This document shows positions 59,735 to 64,000 of a stretch of DNA of 64,000 nucleotides, one piece after another. Both the position numbers and the translations under genes were made by a program. The notes beneath the pieces are model-generated. The model saw only the letters and a list, made by a program, of their open reading frames with translations. It was not told the origin of the DNA and searched no databases. How positions within the stretch are numbered: the stretch's first letter is position 1; each line of letters opens with the position of its first letter. Source of the DNA: Vesta saturnalis (Eukaryota > Arthropoda > Insecta > Coleoptera > Lampyridae); the NCBI GenBank assembly GCA_036346205.1, contig JARFJB010002039.1, forward strand, positions 468,501 through 532,500, read 5' to 3'.

Positions 59735-62700
59735 ATGTCAACGAAATCTGCATCTGCTTACTCAGTATTTTGTTCGAAAAAAGTAGATAAAGCGAAAGTG
59801 GCCCGCAATCCATTAGGTGGTAACATTACTCAAACGGAAGACAAATTGACGAATATATTTCAAACTGAAAACGCCGAAGTTGAATTAAATCAAATTTTTG
59901 TAACTGCTTCGAATTTGGCAGAAAATTTAAGTACTGTCTAAACTGAAGACGTCGAATTTGAAATAAATCAGATTTCTGTAACTGATTCGAGACCAGGTAA
60001 CATATTTCTCGCATCATTCTTCAAAAGTTCTAAGTTATTACTTTTAAAAATCAAATTTTTTAATTTTTTTAATTTGTAGGTGGTTCTGAAGATGCTATGA
60101 ATGATGATAGTAACAGGAATCATATCGGCAATCCATTTGATGATGACGTGACTTTAGGTAAGTTAAAAAAAGTCAAACCATGTTCAAACTTAACGTCGGT
60201 TAGGATTAATTCCAAATGCTGCCTAGCCGTTAGGTAGTTTACTGCTTGGATAGTTCACTTCTAATACTACTATATTATTACTACTCGCTAACCATTTTAT
60301 ATTGCCAAATTTTAGCGCGACTAATTGGACAATTAATTAGTATTATAGACATTAATCTTTGGCGTTTGTAGATTCTTTTGAGGACGACGGATGTGATGAC
60401 CCTGCCTTTGAATATTCAAAGTCGCTCACATCTGAATCCTCTGGTCTGGAATCAACTGTTTCCTAGGTTATAAATGCCAGTAGGATAAACAAGAATAAGA
60501 CATACAAAAAAACCTATTGTATTTACTGTGAATCTTTTATAGTGTCAAGACATTTTTCAAGGCACTTAATACAGCGTCATAAGGAAAAATACGTAGTACA
60601 AGTACTAGGAAATAACACAGGTGAGTTAATTAGCAACTGTTTCTTATAAGATATCGTTATTAAGCAGCTATAAACTGCATACAAAAATTGAAATCCATGT
60701 TTAAATTTATGATTCTTTGTTCACAGTCTCAAAAGAAAGAAGGCGAATGATCAGTATCATTCGTTACAAAGGCAATTTAGCATTAAAGAGAAGAGCTGGA
60801 AAAATTATTCCCAAAAAGTTAACAAAGGGGTTTGCAAATACTGAAGACCACCAAGCAGCGTATACCGCTTGTCCACATTGCACAGGATTTTTTAAAACAA
60901 CGTACGTAGTGCGCCACGGCAAAAACTGTTTGGAAGTTCGTGGAACAGTATGTAATCCAAGAGTTGACTCATTTATTTTATCACTTGACTCCACTTACCA
61001 AGCGTATCTGAAGAGCAAACCTCTACGTTCCCAACTTATTCAAAAAATGAGGTAAATCTAATGAGATAAATATATTTTAAAAAATGTTAAAATTTACACC
61101 TAATATTGATAGAAATTACGTATTTTGTATTATTTACTAAATACCTTATTAGGATGGACGATATCGGTAAAGCGGCTATGTCTGATTCTATTATCCTGGA
61201 ATACGGTATGCGTCTATTACAAACTGCACAAAATACTAGGAAACGTATGCCATATGCAAGGAATAAAATGAGGGAATGTTCTCGTTTATTGTTAAAAATG
61301 AAAGAAACTTTACCCCAGAAACAAGACTCCATTACTACAATTATTCGTATGTATCTTCTATCCGCTGTTGCCGTACAACATTTTTAATCATTTACTATGT
61401 CGGGTTGACAGTTTCGTACCAGAGCTGTTAAATTAAGAAATCTTGGCTAGATAAACAAATTAAATAAATTGCATTACAGATATTTTAAAACCAGAGTATA
61501 TTGACCACTTGGTAGTAGCGGTAAAATCAGTAAGCCAGTTGTCTGAAGAGAAACGGTCATATGACGCTGCCTCATATGCACTCCATCAAGGGAAAACCTT
61601 AAAAAATCTCATAGACATTGCGGTGTACCTTTTTTCTAAAAAAGATGCAATTATTCACGAAGATTCTCTTAAAAGTGCTCAACAAATTTTGCATGATTTA
61701 AAAGTATTACGCCAGAGTATTGACACGAATTGGGTACGAGAACTAGGTAGTCTTGCCCTGAAAGACTTAACTATAAAAATCCGTAACGTATCGAAAAGTT
61801 ACTGCCTCTTACAGAGGATATTGTGAAATTACGGCACATTGTTTGAAAAAAACACTGCAATTTCTGTTTTAAACACACAGACAAGCATCATGGAATACAC
61901 AATTCTTACAGAAGTTACATTTTTATTGATAATGGTGCATAGCAGAAAACGTGTGGGTGACATACAGTTTAGAGAATTTGCGGATATGGCTCAACAATCT
62001 AGTGGAGAACAAGATAATGAACTAATGCGTTCTTTAAGTAAAACAGAAGTACTTTTAACAAAGTATTATAAAAAAGTACATACAATTGGGAAAGGTTCTA
62101 AGAAACTTTTAGTGTTAATACCCCGCGATGTCCAAGGTTTTGTTGATATCCTTGTAAAAGAGCGAATCAAGTACATAGATTCACAAAACAAGTATCTTTT
62201 TGCCATGCCACATGGATCAGAATATTGGATAAATGGAAGTTATGTGCAAATAAAGTTTTCCTGGAGTTGTGCAGCAAAGGAACCGGCTCTAATAAGAAGC
62301 TGTAGATTGAGAAAGCACATAGCTACAATGATGCAGCTTATGGACCTAAGAAACAGCGAAATTGGCCAGTGTCCTTTATGGGTCACACCGAGAAAACCCA
62401 CAAGCAGTTCTATCGGCTGCCAAAAGATGTGATGATGGTCGCAAAAGTGTCTTGAATTTTACTGAAATTAGAAAAGGGTGAAATTTTAGACTGTAAAGGC
62501 AAAAACTTGGAAGAAATCAATGTTGATGAAACTGTCATTTCAAATTCCTCGGAAGAGGAGGAAGATGAAGGAAATGAGAATCAAGATCAGAATAGCAAGT
62601 ACCTCATTACTGTTAGCTCAAAAGGTATGTTTGATTTACGTATAGAGAAATACTTTTTCTACTCCCTCCATATATCTAATCGTTTGTTATAATTTTGTTA

Positions 62701-63028
62701 TGTAGAGATCCATAAAATGCAAGGCAAGGATACTGGTTCACCTTCTAGTAAAGGAATTTATTCTCAAGAAACTGCGACTGATCTGAATGGAAATACGATG
62801 CAACATGAATTCAGTAAAATAGTAGCACTAGGTACTTCAAAAGTACAAAATAAAATAATTACAAAGAAGAGATGGACAGATGTAGAAATTTCAATGATAA
62901 AGAAACATTTTGGTCTTTTTTTACCGCCGGATTCATCATATCCAAATACGAATGACAGGAAACAGTTTTTAGAAAATTTTTGTAAAAACAGAACTGTTGC
63001 TCAATCAAAATCAAAGTTCAACATTTAA
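59735..63028 (+). pseudogene. Crypton tyrosine recombinase, seven-exon gene with a few disabling lesions
   Basis: Crypton elements move with a tyrosine recombinase. Exons inferred from GT-AG sites and phase: 59735-59996, 60080-60157, 60372-60620, 60727-61051, 61153-61346, 61480-62624, 62706-63028 (about 2.58 kb coding). Exon 1 is an acidic repeat region. Exon 3 has YCIYCESFIVSRHFSRHLIQ (C2-H2-like finger). Exon 4 has ACPHCTGFFKTTYVVRHGKN (C-x2-C...H-x3-C). Exon 6 carries the recombinase: SYDAASYALHQGKTL, the arginine motif HSRKRVGDIQ (61944-61952), LRKHIAT (Arg 62310, His 62316) and HKQFYRLP with the candidate nucleophile Tyr at 62411-62413. Exon 7 has a Myb-like KKRWTDVEISMIKKHFG. Lesions: stops at 59939, about 60463 and 62453, frameshifts near 61800-61845 and 62370. 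It may be an autonomous Crypton or a decayed domesticated derivative. Recombinase assignment is strong; exon 1 is uncertain. Confidence 0.8.
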
Positions 63029-63054
63029 AAAAAAATAAGCCGATGACAGATTTT

Positions 63055-63540
63055 TTAGTGATAAGAATTTTATATATTAGTAATTTCCTGGTCGCACACT
63101 TGAATTTACTAATCGGAAATATTGATAAATTACCACAAAGTTGTGATTAAAAGATTTCTTTATTTTACGAACGTTTCGGGAAAATTAATTGCAATTATAT
63201 TATACTAATAATTAATCAATTATTTTATAATAATATAATAATTATTGTTCCAGAAACGTAAATAAAAAATCTTTAATCACAACTTCTGTTAATTTATCAA
63301 CACTCGATCAGAAAATTACTGTACGACCATGAAATTACTATTATATCAAATTTTAAATAATAAATTAAAGAAGTTGTGATTAAAGATTTTTATTTTACGT
63401 ACCGGGAAATTAATTTATAATATAATTATTATATTTGCAATTTATTCCCAAACGTACGTAAAATAAAGAAATCTTTAATCATAATGGAATTATCAACATT
63501 TACGATCAATAAATTGAACCATGAAATTACTATTATTTAA
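63055..63540. repeat. Two adjacent palindromic repeat units (MITE-like)
   Basis: Each unit of about 200-270 bp is an inverted repeat. GTTGTGATTAAAAGATTTCT (63141) pairs with AAAAATCTTTAATCACAAC (about 63267-63285). GTTGTGATTAAAGATTTTTA (about 63374) pairs with AGAAATCTTTAATCATAA (about 63467). Outer stretches such as ATTTCCTGGTCG pair with CGACCATGAAATTACT. No coding content. Confidence 0.7.
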
Positions 63541-64000
63541 ATGAAACCTTAACCCTAATAGATAAGAATGTAGTATTAGTGAATGTATTTGAGTGTGTTT
63601 ATGTTTGAACATAATAAACAGTTTAGCATTTTTGATACTTTTTGTGATTTAATAGTAATAGTAGGAACGGCAATAAATCAATTATTCCGTATTATCAATC
63701 TCGTCTGTCTCCCTTATTACGACCTAAAATAAGACTGCTTCTAGTAAAATCGTGGCTTTATTACAAATTTTTTGGAGAAAATGTATAAATTATTGATTTA
63801 ATTATAAGTGCTAGATATTCAAAATCTCATGTGAGTGACTATAAAACCAATTGGTAAACTGCTGAAAAAGCATAATTTATTTGTTAACAATGTTTAATTT
63901 TTTTCAACCTGTAAAATTATCAAAAAAGTGCACGTTTAAATAAATTCTTTATAATAACGGGAAAAAGTTATCGAACATTTTACAAAAGCATAAAATCTGT
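63541..64000. other. Non-coding, AT-rich
   Basis: No supported feature to the end of the window. Confidence 0.3.

Overview
The window looks like AT-rich intergenic DNA from a transposon-dense insect (arthropod) genome. The element types point there: a Penelope-like element with a GIY-YIG nuclease, Jockey/I-type LINEs, Tc1/mariner copies with insect-style transposases, piggyBac, Tigger/pogo, MULE and a multi-exon Crypton. Small GT-AG introns, (TA)n arrays and the lack of operons rule out bacteria. I cannot place it below insects, and I see no confident single-copy host gene.

Layout. 0-9 kb: PLE remnant (+), MULE transposase remnant (+), LINE remnant (-), two LINE 3' ends (+) and a decayed Tigger (-). 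9-22 kb: mostly non-coding; a tRNA-like insertion at 9.1 kb, two decayed mariner-type transposases (-), a 460-bp duplicated segment at 14.0/16.0 kb, (TA)n tracts and a hairpin at 21.0 kb. 22.2-23.8 kb: the only long intact gene, a Tigger/pogo transposase. 24.2-31.6 kb: a decayed gene of an unnamed repeat-associated family, with paired Cys/His modules, a possible PIN/FEN-like domain and a Cys-rich tail. It is split by a minisatellite insertion and a 1.9-kb insertion, each with a recognisable target-site duplication.

31.7-36.3 kb: Tigger and LINE remnants. 36.3-40.6 kb: an array of about 280-310-bp repeats invaded by a Jockey LINE, a second tRNA-like insertion and a 1.25-kb insertion. 42.7-45.0 kb: a 31-copy decamer array, a LINE RT and a hexamer/CA compound microsatellite. 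46.9-48.8 kb: (TA)n arrays around a 0.95-kb foldback element. 50.4-53.2 kb: a large imperfect palindrome whose loop carries a 1.32-kb mariner. 54.5-63.0 kb: a piggyBac copy (-), a Cys-rich pseudogene (-) and a seven-exon Crypton tyrosine recombinase (+), whose first exon may lie at 54.5 kb. 63.0-63.5 kb: two palindromic repeat units.

The elements do not form a pathway. They are a stratified record of insertions into insertions. The most informative parts are the near-complete Crypton, the unnamed Cys-rich family, the tRNA-bearing mobile unit and the mariner-in-palindrome structure.
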